A DNA stretch of 7,465 bases from Burkholderiaceae bacterium (GTDB lineage: Bacteria > Pseudomonadota > Gammaproteobacteria > Burkholderiales > Burkholderiaceae_C): positions 1-7,465 of the forward strand of contig JAFMJA010000134.1 in the NCBI GenBank assembly GCA_017853735.1, written 5' to 3'. The translations under genes were made by a program, and so were the position numbers. Positions 1 through 5,532 of the stretch are shown piece after piece (positions within the stretch are counted from its first letter, which is position 1; each line of letters starts with the position of its first letter). The notes under the pieces were generated by a model, which worked only from the letters and a program-made list of their open reading frames with translations, was not told the origin of the DNA and did no database searches.

Positions 1-585
1 GAAACCGACGCGGTAGCCGTAGATGCCGATATGACGCAGCGGCTTAGGATTGGGCATGGCCCCAGACTCCTCGCCCAATCCATCGCGCCACCAGGGAATC
101 GGTGCGCGACTGAAATAAAGTGCTCGATGGTTGGCGTCCAGCACAACCTTGACCACATTGGGATTGAGATATTCAGCCGGGTCTTCAATCGGGTGTGCGG
201 CTGTGCTCATGCTGGCCGCATTGTGCTGCGCCAGCAAGTTGGCTACGGCGATCACCAGGGCGGGATCCATCAGCGGTTCGTCACCCTGCACATTGACCAC
301 CACCTGGTCGTTGTCCAGGCCCAGCAGGTCGCAGGCCTCAGCCAGCCGGTCGCTGCCACTGGGGTGGTCCACCCGGGTCAGTACCGCTTCGATCTGGTGC
401 GCACTGCAGGCCTGCACAATGGCAGGGCTGTCAGCAGCCACCACCACCTGACTGGAAGGGGCCAGGCCCGCGCGCACCCGCTGGGCGACCCGCACCACCA
501 TGGGCAGGCCTGCGATATCTGCCAGTGGCTTGTTGGGCAGACGGGTGGAGGCCAGGCGCGCCGGGATCAGGACTGTGAAGCTCAC
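1..585 (-). CDS. kdsB: 3-deoxy-manno-octulosonate cytidylyltransferase (CMP-Kdo synthetase), C-terminus cut by window edge
   Basis: The enzyme couples Kdo to CTP to give CMP-Kdo, the cytosolic donor for adding Kdo to lipid A in LPS synthesis. The first 195 residues are present; the family is about 250 long, so roughly 55 C-terminal residues lie beyond base 1. Visible family signatures are the N-terminal nucleotide-binding stretch PARLASTRLPNKPL (residues 8-21), VQGDEP (99-104), ALYFSRAPIPWWRD (155-168) and RHIGIYGYR (184-192). The start is GTG at 585: the protein then begins SFTVLIPARLASTR as in homologues, and a GAGGA ribosome site (595-599) lies 9 bases upstream. The GTG shares four bases (GTGA) with the stop of the Trm112-like gene, which suggests translational coupling. 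It is the last visible gene of the leftward operon. No frameshift is seen. Confidence 0.96.
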   Translation of the reverse strand, partial: MSFTVLIPARLASTRLPNKPLADIAGLPMVVRVAQRVRAGLAPSSQVVVAADSPAIVQACSAHQIEAVLTRVDHPSGSDRLAEACDLLGLDNDQVVVNVQGDEPLMDPALVIAVANLLAQHNAASMSTAAHPIEDPAEYLNPNVVKVVLDANHRALYFSRAPIPWWRDGLGEESGAMPNPKPLRHIGIYGYRVGF

Positions 586-764
586 AGCCCGAGTTCCTCG
601 TCGCTCAGGGTGCGCGCTTGTTCTTCCAGCAGAATGGGAATGCCATCGCGTACCGGGTAAGCCAGGCGAGCAGTGCGGGAAATCAGCTCCTGTCGGGGCT
701 GATCGAATTCCAGGGGTCCCTTGGTCAGGGGGCAGACCAAGAGTTCAAGCAGTCGTGTGTCCAT
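582..764 (-). CDS. ycaR: Trm112/YcaR-like small protein (UPF0434 family)
   Basis: A 60-residue protein beginning MDTRLLELLVCPLTKGPL. It aligns by eye along its whole length with E. coli YcaR (MDHRLLEIIACP...), including the YPVRDGIPILLE segment (residues 36-47). Trm112 proteins in eukaryotes and archaea are zinc-binding activators of methyltransferases; the role of the bacterial form between lpxK and kdsB is not established. The zinc-binding cysteines are largely missing: the usual CPxC reads CPLT and Cys11 is the only cysteine, so zinc binding is unlikely. The ATG at 764 lies inside the 3' end of lpxK (20-base overlap, other frame) and matches the homologue start. Its stop overlaps the kdsB GTG by four bases. 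Only a weak GAG lies upstream of the ATG, so translation probably depends on lpxK. The symbol is transferred from E. coli by similarity and gene order. Confidence 0.92.
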   Translation of the reverse strand: MDTRLLELLVCPLTKGPLEFDQPRQELISRTARLAYPVRDGIPILLEEQARTLSDEELGL

Positions 765-1794
765 GGGTGTCTCGGGATGATAGTGGGGTCTTGAGCAAAC
801 GGTTCAGATGCTGATCCAGTGCACCATAAAACCCGGGCTCCAGGTGCAGCAGCAGGCCAACCGCCCAGACATCGGGCCAGCGCGGCCAGAGTTTGACAGC
901 ATCCTTGTCGGTGCAGAGCACTTGATAGGGCTGGTCGGTGGGAGGCTGCCATTGGCTGTAATCAAAATGATCTGGCAGCTCAAGTGTACGGTCCGGATGC
1001 AGGCCCTGCGCGGTGAGCATGTCAAAGAAAGCCTGGGGTCGTGCAGTGCCTGCCAGGGCCAGCAAGGGGGGGTGGCCCGGGAGTGAAAAGTCCGCAAGTC
1101 CCTGGCGGCTGCCATCGGCGCGCCGGGCAAAACTTTGCAGGCGACGCGTCACCCTGAAGCCGCCAAGTTCAGGCGTGGCTGGACTGCGCAGGATCAGATC
1201 AACTGGTCTTGGCCAGGGCTCACGCAGAGGCCCAGCCGGCAACAGCCGCCCGTTGCCCAGGCCGCGCTCGTCGAAAACACAAACTTCGATGTCGCGTGCT
1301 AGCGGCAGATGTTGCAGGCCGTCATCACTGAGCAGCACATCGGTCTGGGGATGGGCGAGCAGCAGCGCTTGCGCGGCCTGAACTCGTTGTCTGGCCACAA
1401 ACACCGGTACCTGGGCCTGGCGTTTGATCAAGAGTGGCTCGTCACCCACCTCAATTGCCGGGCTGTCAGCCAGCACTTCGCGGCAGTCCGAGGTCTGGCG
1501 GCCATAGCCCCGCGAGATGACACCAGGATGAAGCCCGCGCTGGCGCAGGTGCTGCACCAGTTCCATCACCACCGGGGTCTTGCCGCCCCCACCAGCGACC
1601 ACATTGCCCACCACAATCACGGGTAGCGGCAGGGTCACCCGAGGCAACACGCCAGCGCGATACAGCCTGGAACGCGTGGCCAGCCAGAGGCGCAGCAGCC
1701 CGGACAGGGGGAGCAGCAAGAAGCTGAGTCCCCCGCGTTCCTGCCATGCGGCCAGCAGCATGCGCTGCCAGAATGGCTGCTGATCATGACGCAT
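745..1794 (-). CDS. lpxK: Tetraacyldisaccharide 4'-kinase (lipid A 4'-kinase)
   Basis: LpxK phosphorylates the 4' position of tetraacyldisaccharide 1-phosphate to form lipid IVA, at the cytoplasmic face of the inner membrane. The 349 residues match the usual length. A hydrophobic N-terminal segment (about 22-40, LSFLLLPLSGLLRLWLA) fits the membrane anchor. The P-loop is GNVVAGGGGKTP (63-74), followed by SRGYGR (94-99), GDEP (117-120; its Asp is the proposed catalytic base in the Aquifex enzyme), SDDGLQH (156-162, metal-binding Asp pair), PDH (274-276) and TDKDAVK (295-301). All core motifs are intact. The ATG at 1794 comes two bases after the exbD stop and has no good ribosome site, so it probably relies on reinitiation from exbD. 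Its 3' end overlaps the Trm112-like gene by 20 bases. Confidence 0.97.
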   Translation of the reverse strand: MRHDQQPFWQRMLLAAWQERGGLSFLLLPLSGLLRLWLATRSRLYRAGVLPRVTLPLPVIVVGNVVAGGGGKTPVVMELVQHLRQRGLHPGVISRGYGRQTSDCREVLADSPAIEVGDEPLLIKRQAQVPVFVARQRVQAAQALLLAHPQTDVLLSDDGLQHLPLARDIEVCVFDERGLGNGRLLPAGPLREPWPRPVDLILRSPATPELGGFRVTRRLQSFARRADGSRQGLADFSLPGHPPLLALAGTARPQAFFDMLTAQGLHPDRTLELPDHFDYSQWQPPTDQPYQVLCTDKDAVKLWPRWPDVWAVGLLLHLEPGFYGALDQHLNRLLKTPLSSRDTHGHTTA

Positions 1795-1796
1795 GA

Positions 1797-2234
1797 TTAG
1801 CGTGGCTGGGCCCGGGTGGTTGACTGGGTGGCAAATGTGATGTGGGTCAGGCCAGCGCGGCGGGCTGCTTCCATGACGGTGATTACCGACTGATGACGCG
1901 CAGCAGCATCGGCGCTGATGATCAGCACCGCCTGCTGATTGCCTTTGGCAGCGTTGATCAGGGCGCCAGTCAGGGCTTCAATGCCAGGCCCGGCCAGGGG
2001 CTTTTTGTTGACCATATAGGCCCCCTCGCTGCTGACCACCAGCACGATTTCATTGGGATGGTCACGCTGCGCATCGGTATCGGCCACCGGCAGGCGCAAT
2101 TGCATTTCGGTGAACTTGTTGTAGGTGGTGGTGAGCATCAAAAAAATCAGGATCACCAGGAGCACATCGATGAACGGAATCAGGTTGATTTCCGGTTCGT
2201 CGCGCTGACCGTAGGATTTGGCGCGGAAGTTCAT
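1797..2234 (-). CDS. exbD: ExbD/TolR family biopolymer transport protein
   Basis: A 145-residue, single-span inner-membrane protein of the ExbD/TolR family, the partner of ExbB/TolQ in proton-driven motors. A short cytoplasmic N-terminus leads into a membrane helix at about 17-38 (NLIPFIDVLLVILIFLMLTT). This helix carries Asp23, the family's essential proton-carrying acid, in the signature INLIPFIDVLLVILIF. The rest (about 45-145) is the periplasmic domain, with VLIISADAAARHQSVITVMEAARRAG typical of ExbD. It starts at ATG 2234, four bases after the exbB stop, and ends two bases before lpxK. No tonB or tolA partner is visible here, so whether it serves TonB-type uptake or another envelope job cannot be told from sequence. 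ExbD rather than TolR is chosen because no tol/pal genes surround it. Confidence 0.94.
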   Translation of the reverse strand: MNFRAKSYGQRDEPEINLIPFIDVLLVILIFLMLTTTYNKFTEMQLRLPVADTDAQRDHPNEIVLVVSSEGAYMVNKKPLAGPGIEALTGALINAAKGNQQAVLIISADAAARHQSVITVMEAARRAGLTHITFATQSTTRAQPR

Positions 2235-2238
2235 GGGC

Positions 2239-2862
2239 TCAAGCAGGTCGCGGTAGGTTGCTCAGATGGCGGGCCAGGCGCTCGGAGGCCAACTCCAGGG
2301 TGAGCAAAAACGCATCTACCCGGGCGCGAAAGAAGCGCCAGAAAATCAGCGCAGGTATGGCGATGATCAGGCCAAACGCGGTGTTGTACAGGGCGATCGA
2401 GATCCCGTGGGCCAGTTGCACCGGGTTGCTGCCACTGGGTGATTGGGAGGCAAATATCTCGATCATGCCAATGACTGTTCCAAAAAGGCCCAGCAGGGGC
2501 GCGGTCGAGGCGATGGTGGCCAGCGCGTTGAGGTAGCGCTCCAGACGATGCGCGACCATTCTTCCGGTGCCCTCCATCACATGGCGCAAATCTTCCTCGC
2601 TGCAATGGGGAGAGGCTTGCAGCGTACGAAATCCGCTCGCCAGGATTTCTCCCAAGGCAGAGTTGCTCTCCAGTCTGGCGATCAGATCTGGCGCGGGCAG
2701 GCTGGTGCGCGAGATGCTGATCGCCTCGGTCAGGAGCTTGGGCGGGGCGATGCGAGCAGTCTTGAGGCTGACCAGGCGCTCGATGATCAGGGCCAAGGCC
2801 AACACGGAACAGGCAATCAAGGGCCAGATCGGCCAGCCAGCGGCTTGTATGATGGACAGCAA
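2239..2862 (-). CDS. exbB: MotA/TolQ/ExbB family proton channel protein
   Basis: A 207-residue inner-membrane protein with three predicted helices (about 10-29, 113-137, 153-178) and the large cytoplasmic loop typical of ExbB/TolQ, which form pentamers around ExbD. Helix 2 contains TAPLLGLFGTVIGM (120-133) with the conserved Thr129. Helix 3 reads GISIALYNTAFGLIIAIPA (153-171) with the conserved Thr161. The position matching the helix-3 Glu of E. coli ExbB (GIAEAL) is Ile156, so that acid is absent. The start is TTG at 2862, preceded by GGGAGA six bases upstream, and no in-frame ATG fits the N-terminus better. It is the first gene of the leftward operon. A weak -10-like CATAAT lies upstream at 2895-2900. 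The ExbB label rather than TolQ is by linkage to exbD and lpxK. Confidence 0.93.
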   Translation of the reverse strand: MLSIIQAAGWPIWPLIACSVLALALIIERLVSLKTARIAPPKLLTEAISISRTSLPAPDLIARLESNSALGEILASGFRTLQASPHCSEEDLRHVMEGTGRMVAHRLERYLNALATIASTAPLLGLFGTVIGMIEIFASQSPSGSNPVQLAHGISIALYNTAFGLIIAIPALIFWRFFRARVDAFLLTLELASERLARHLSNLPRPA

Positions 2863-2868
2863 ATCAGG

Positions 2869-2874
2869 TCTCCC
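2869..2874 (-). promoter_or_regulatory. Ribosome binding site deciding the exbB TTG start
   Basis: On the minus strand GGGAGA sits six bases before TTG at 2862-2860. It supports the non-ATG start of exbB and is the clearest ribosome site in the upper part of the leftward operon. Confidence 0.7.
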
Positions 2875-2894
2875 AGGGAAAAAAGCGCTGTCCG

Positions 2895-2900
2895 ATTATG
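2895..2900 (-). promoter_or_regulatory. Possible -10 element for the exbB-exbD-lpxK-ycaR-kdsB operon
   Basis: Read on the minus strand this is CATAAT, five of six matches to the sigma-70 -10 box, about 33 bases upstream of the exbB start. No acceptable -35 hexamer lies at 16-18 bases (the site there reads roughly ATCGGC). This is a weak call based on position and the -10 match alone. Confidence 0.25.
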
Positions 2901-2980
2901 GCTTACGGGTGCTGCCGGCCGATCCGACAAGTGCCTGGCCATTGAGCCAGAGAGGCGCGCAGGCTGCAACCCACAGTTGT

Positions 2981-3001
2981 TGTGCATAACTTTGTGGAAA
3001 A
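2981..3001 (-). promoter_or_regulatory. Two tandem DnaA-box-like 9-mers
   Basis: On the minus strand 2989-2981 reads TTATGCACA, an exact match to the DnaA-box form TTATNCACA. 3001-2993 reads TTTTCCACA, which fits the relaxed form TTWTNCACA. They share orientation, start 12 bases apart and are separated by three bases. They sit upstream of exbB and about 220 bases before xseA. This could be a DnaA binding site, regulatory or titrating, or chance. It is not an origin by itself: there are too few boxes, and no dnaA or dnaN nearby. Confidence 0.4.
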
Positions 3002-3213
3002 CTTATGGGTGAGGCGGCGCAAAAGCGCATGCCTTCTGGGATGCAACAGATCGATGAATAAGTAGGCGATAAAAAATCCTTTTAAATCAATTACTTACAT
3101 GGAAAAATCGAGCGCTCCTCCAAATTCGGCTATATCGCAGCACCTTGTCCATGGTTTGCATCGTCTGTTGACTAGTCGCATTTGCAGACCCCTGCGCAAG
3201 GCGCGCGCAGACT

Positions 3214-3217
3214 GGAG
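3214..3217 (+). promoter_or_regulatory. Ribosome binding site favouring the xseA TTG start at 3224
   Basis: GGAG is followed by six bases and then TTG at 3224-3226. The alternative in-frame TTG at 3182 has no purine-rich site in front of it, so the shorter protein is preferred. Confidence 0.6.
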
Positions 3218-3223
3218 CTGAGA

Positions 3224-4555
3224 TTGGAAAACCGCACCAGTACTGAAGAAATCTGGCAAGTTGGCGCGCTATGCCGCGCCATTGCTGCGGCTGTGGATTC
3301 CCGCTTCAATCCTGTGGCGGTGCGTGGCGAGATTTCGGGCTTTGCGCGCGCCGGCAGTGGGCATTGCTATTTTGCGCTGAAGGACCAGGAGGGCCAGTTA
3401 CGTTGTGCCATGTTCCGCCGTGCTGCCAGCATGCTCGACTTCAATCCGCAGGATGGGGAGTTGGTCGAGGTGCAGGGCCGGCTTGGGGTGTATGAGCCCA
3501 GGGGCGACCTGCAACTCGTCGTCGAATCCATGCGCCGTGCCGGCCAGGGCGCGCTCTTTGAGCAATTTCTCAAGCTCAAGGCCAAGCTGCAAGCCGAGGG
3601 GCTGTTCGATCCTCAGCGTAAGCGGCCGCTGACCTTGATGCCCAGAGGCATTGGCGTGGTCACCTCCCTGGGGGCTGCTGCCTTGCATGATGTGGTGAGC
3701 GCGCTTGGCAGGCGCGCGCCGCATGTGCCGGTGGTTTTGGCGCCAGCCTCGGTCCAGGGCAGCGGGGCACCGGAGGAGTTGATCCGGGCATTGGCCAATT
3801 TGTATGCGCTGGCGGTCGATCAGCATGCGCCCACCCCCATCGACACCATTCTCCTGGTGCGGGGCGGAGGATCGATGGAAGACTTGTGGGCCTTCAACAA
3901 CGAGGACCTGGCCCGCATGGTGGCCCGTAGCCCGGTACCGCTTGTCAGCGGTGTTGGACACGAAACCGATTTCACCATCTGTGACTTTGTGGCTGACCTG
4001 CGCGCACCAACTCCGACTGCAGCCGCAGAGTTGGCGGTGCAATCGCGGGAAGTTTGGCGCAACACCCTGCTGAGCCTGCAAGAGCGGCTTGGGCGGGCTG
4101 TGCATCAGCTTCAGGACCGGCTTGCCCAGCGCCTGGATACGGCCGCCAGCCAATTGGGCAGGCCTTCGGCTTTGATGTTCAGGCAGCGTCTGCGTTTGCA
4201 GCTCTTGGCCCAAGGCCTTGGCCGAGACACCCAGCAAGCCCTGCACCTCAACGCGCAGGGCCTGCAGAAAATGGGCGACCGCATTCGCAACGCGCTTGGC
4301 CTGAGCCAATTGATGCACCAGCAACGTCTCGAGCGCCTTGCCCTGCAGCTGGAGCGGGCCGATCCGGCCCAGATCCTGCGCCGTGGCTATGCCTGGGCCA
4401 GTGATGATGCCGGGCATGTGGTGAGCGACGCTGCACGGCTGAGCCCAGGCCAGTCGCTTCAGTTGCATTTTTCCAAGGGCGCAGCCCAGGTCAAGGTGAC
4501 CCGGGTCAATCAGGCCCTCGAAGGCCAAGAAAAAGACAAAGAAAAAGGGCTGTAA
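3224..4555 (+). CDS. xseA: Exodeoxyribonuclease VII large subunit
   Basis: XseA is the catalytic subunit of exonuclease VII, which degrades single-stranded DNA from both ends to short oligonucleotides together with several copies of XseB, in the cytoplasm (repair and recombination). With the chosen TTG start it has 443 residues (E. coli 456). An N-terminal OB-fold covers about 12-105 (VRGEISGFARAGSGHCYFALKD and LRCAMFRR). The nuclease core follows, with ALHDVV (Asp156), LVRGGGSMEDLWAFNNE (Arg213) and GHETDFTICDFVADLRAPT (His246, Asp249), which match residues reported as important in E. coli. A long helical, probably coiled-coil region (about 270-385) and a short C-terminal domain ending in a lysine-rich tail complete it. 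An in-frame TTG at 3182 would add 14 residues but lacks a ribosome site. The last codons overlap a hairpin that acts on the opposite strand. The small subunit gene xseB is not in the window. Confidence 0.95.
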   Translation: MENRTSTEEIWQVGALCRAIAAAVDSRFNPVAVRGEISGFARAGSGHCYFALKDQEGQLRCAMFRRAASMLDFNPQDGELVEVQGRLGVYEPRGDLQLVVESMRRAGQGALFEQFLKLKAKLQAEGLFDPQRKRPLTLMPRGIGVVTSLGAAALHDVVSALGRRAPHVPVVLAPASVQGSGAPEELIRALANLYALAVDQHAPTPIDTILLVRGGGSMEDLWAFNNEDLARMVARSPVPLVSGVGHETDFTICDFVADLRAPTPTAAAELAVQSREVWRNTLLSLQERLGRAVHQLQDRLAQRLDTAASQLGRPSALMFRQRLRLQLLAQGLGRDTQQALHLNAQGLQKMGDRIRNALGLSQLMHQQRLERLALQLERADPAQILRRGYAWASDDAGHVVSDAARLSPGQSLQLHFSKGAAQVKVTRVNQALEGQEKDKEKGL

Positions 4556-4566
4556 ATACAGCCCTT
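4540..4566 (-). terminator. Intrinsic terminator of the PuuD-like gene, inside the 3' end of xseA
   Basis: AAGGGCTGT (4545-4553) pairs perfectly with ACAGCCCTT (4558-4566), a nine-base stem around the four-base loop 4554-4557. Read leftward, the hairpin is followed by a T-run (TTTTTC), as expected for a rho-independent terminator of the minus-strand gene ending at 4592. Read rightward there is no T-run after the stem (GATCTGCC), so for xseA it would be poor. The xseA stop codon TAA (4553-4555) straddles the stem and loop. Confidence 0.75.
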
Positions 4567-4591
4567 GATCTGCCTGATGAAGTTGCCTTGA

Positions 4592-5173
4592 TCAGAGGCC
4601 GCCGTTTTGCTGGGCCACCATGCAGTACAGCATGGGAATGGACAGCATGGTGTTGAGGCGGGAAGTCAGCATGGCGGTGCGTGCGGCTTTGGCCTTGTCG
4701 GCGGCCTCCACCTGAACCATGCCAAGCGCTTTCTGCTGGTTCGGCCAGATGATGAACCAGACATTGAACGCCATGATCAGGGCCAGCCACATGCCAATGC
4801 CAATTGCCAGGAAGGGACGCTGTAGGCCCAGAGCGGGGGCGATATAACCACTCATCCAGGACAGTAGCAAGCCGGTGATGACGGTGCCCAGCGCCGCCCA
4901 GCGGAACCAGAACAGGGCGGCCGGGGCAATGACCTTGCTGATGGCGGGCTTCTGCTCATCAGGAATCTTGGGCATGGAGGGGATTTGCACAAAGTTGAAA
5001 TACCACAGCAAGCCGATCCACATCACACCATTGAGGACATGCAGCCAGCGCATGGCAAAAGTCGACCAGGCCATGCCCCCGATGGAGCCGCCGCCAGCAA
5101 CCAACACCAGCACGATCAACAGCACAACGCCCGCAAGTACAGTACGACCAAGAGATTGAAAAATAGCACCCAT
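4592..5173 (-). CDS. Small multi-span membrane protein resembling the urate hydroxylase PuuD membrane domain
   Basis: A 193-residue, strongly hydrophobic protein with about five predicted helices (10-28, 42-63, 84-106, 121-143, 172-187). The region from RWLHVLNGVMWIGLLWYFNFVQIP (42-65) through APAALFWFRWAALGTVITGLLLS to NVWFIIWPNQQKALG (137-151) recalls the membrane domain of PuuD-type urate hydroxylases (urate oxidase N-terminal domain, PF06181), including a helix-borne His45. PuuD proper is about twice as long and carries a C-terminal cytochrome c domain; no CXXCH heme motif is present here. Urate oxidation is therefore not assured, and no purine-degradation genes are nearby. The ATG at 5173 has an excellent AAGGAG six bases upstream; an upstream in-frame TTG at 5239 falls in the promoter and is rejected. 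The gene stands alone, with its own likely promoter and terminator, converging on xseA. Confidence 0.85.
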   Translation of the reverse strand: MGAIFQSLGRTVLAGVVLLIVLVLVAGGGSIGGMAWSTFAMRWLHVLNGVMWIGLLWYFNFVQIPSMPKIPDEQKPAISKVIAPAALFWFRWAALGTVITGLLLSWMSGYIAPALGLQRPFLAIGIGMWLALIMAFNVWFIIWPNQQKALGMVQVEAADKAKAARTAMLTSRLNTMLSIPMLYCMVAQQNGGL

Positions 5174-5179
5174 TGAGGA

Positions 5180-5185
5180 CTCCTT
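5180..5185 (-). promoter_or_regulatory. Ribosome binding site deciding the ATG start at 5173
   Basis: On the minus strand AAGGAG lies six bases before the ATG, near the ideal sequence and spacing. It favours this start over the TTG 66 bases upstream. Confidence 0.8.
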
Positions 5186-5209
5186 TTGTTTTGAAAAAAA
5201 CTGCGGCTG

Positions 5210-5239
5210 ATTATGCCCGACCTGGCTCAAGCTGCCCAA
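5210..5239 (-). promoter_or_regulatory. Probable sigma-70 promoter of the PuuD-like gene
   Basis: Read leftward, TTGGGC (5239-5234, three of six -35 matches) is followed after 18 bases by CATAAT (5215-5210, five of six -10 matches). Transcription would begin near 5203, giving a leader of about 30 bases that contains the ribosome site. Confidence 0.45.
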
Positions 5240-5532
5240 GACCCTGGCGAGCTTTCTGGCTGCACCACTACTGCGAGGGTGTTGAGTCAGCCCATCAGAG
5301 TCGTCGTGGCAAGAGGATGTTCCCAGTCAGCAAATGCTGAGCGTAAGCAAGCACCGCGCCGCTCGCTTGAAAAAAAAGACAAGCATGAGGGGAATAATTT
5401 TTGTAATATGAAATATCGAATCTGATTTGCCTGGATCGGCGCGGACACAAAAAGCACAATCGGCAGCACCTGAAAAAAGCCCAAGCGGGCGTCATGCAAC
5501 CTGACAGTGCGAAAGCGACCTGGAGAATCACA
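5240..5532. other. Intergenic region upstream of icd
   Basis: No gene is supported; minus-strand open frames here run into icd antisense and lack family features. Notable contents are an A-tract (5370-5377), an AT-rich block at about 5392-5425 that contrasts with the GC-rich surroundings and is the likeliest place for the icd promoter, and a short GCCC/GGGC dyad at 5479-5490. A TTGAAA (5367-5372) and AATAAT (5393-5398) resemble promoter hexamers but are 20 bases apart, too far for a confident call. The icd ribosome site GGAG is at 5522-5525. Confidence 0.5.

Larger units (their letters stand above)
2863..3223. other. Divergent intergenic region between exbB and xseA
   Basis: No credible gene was found here; the open frames crossing it are antisense shadows of exbB or lack family character. 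It holds the exbB ribosome site and weak -10, the tandem DnaA-box-like pair at 2981-3001, a small imperfect dyad (GCAT at 3027-3030 with ATGC at 3041-3044), and an AT-rich stretch at about 3069-3107. No good promoter for xseA could be fixed: TATATC at 3131-3136 with TCGAGC 17 bases upstream is the best weak pair. The xseA frame is closed upstream by a TAG at 3173-3175. Confidence 0.6.

Noticed and set aside
31..660. 209-codon plus-strand open frame opposite kdsB and the Trm112-like gene
   Set aside because: It is histidine- and glutamine-rich low-complexity translation typical of an antisense shadow; the opposite strand carries clear KdsB sequence.
2231..2605. 124-codon minus-strand frame within exbB
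   Set aside because: It is a shifted frame of exbB, whose main frame has all expected helices and motifs.
2981..3001. Possible replication origin
   Set aside because: There are only two DnaA-like sites, no DNA-unwinding repeats, and no dnaA, dnaN, parAB or gidA nearby.
3398..4528. Long 376-codon open frame on the minus strand opposite xseA
   Set aside because: It lies entirely antisense to a gene with intact family motifs, shows no recognisable domain, and is a usual product of GC-rich third positions.
5174..5239. Extended 215-residue version of the PuuD-like protein from TTG at 5239
   Set aside because: The added residues are polar and overlap the likely -10 and -35 boxes, while the ATG at 5173 has a near-perfect ribosome site.
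5474..5490. GCCC/GGGC hairpin with a T-run on the minus strand, resembling a terminator
   Set aside because: The stem is only four base pairs and no minus-strand gene ends there.
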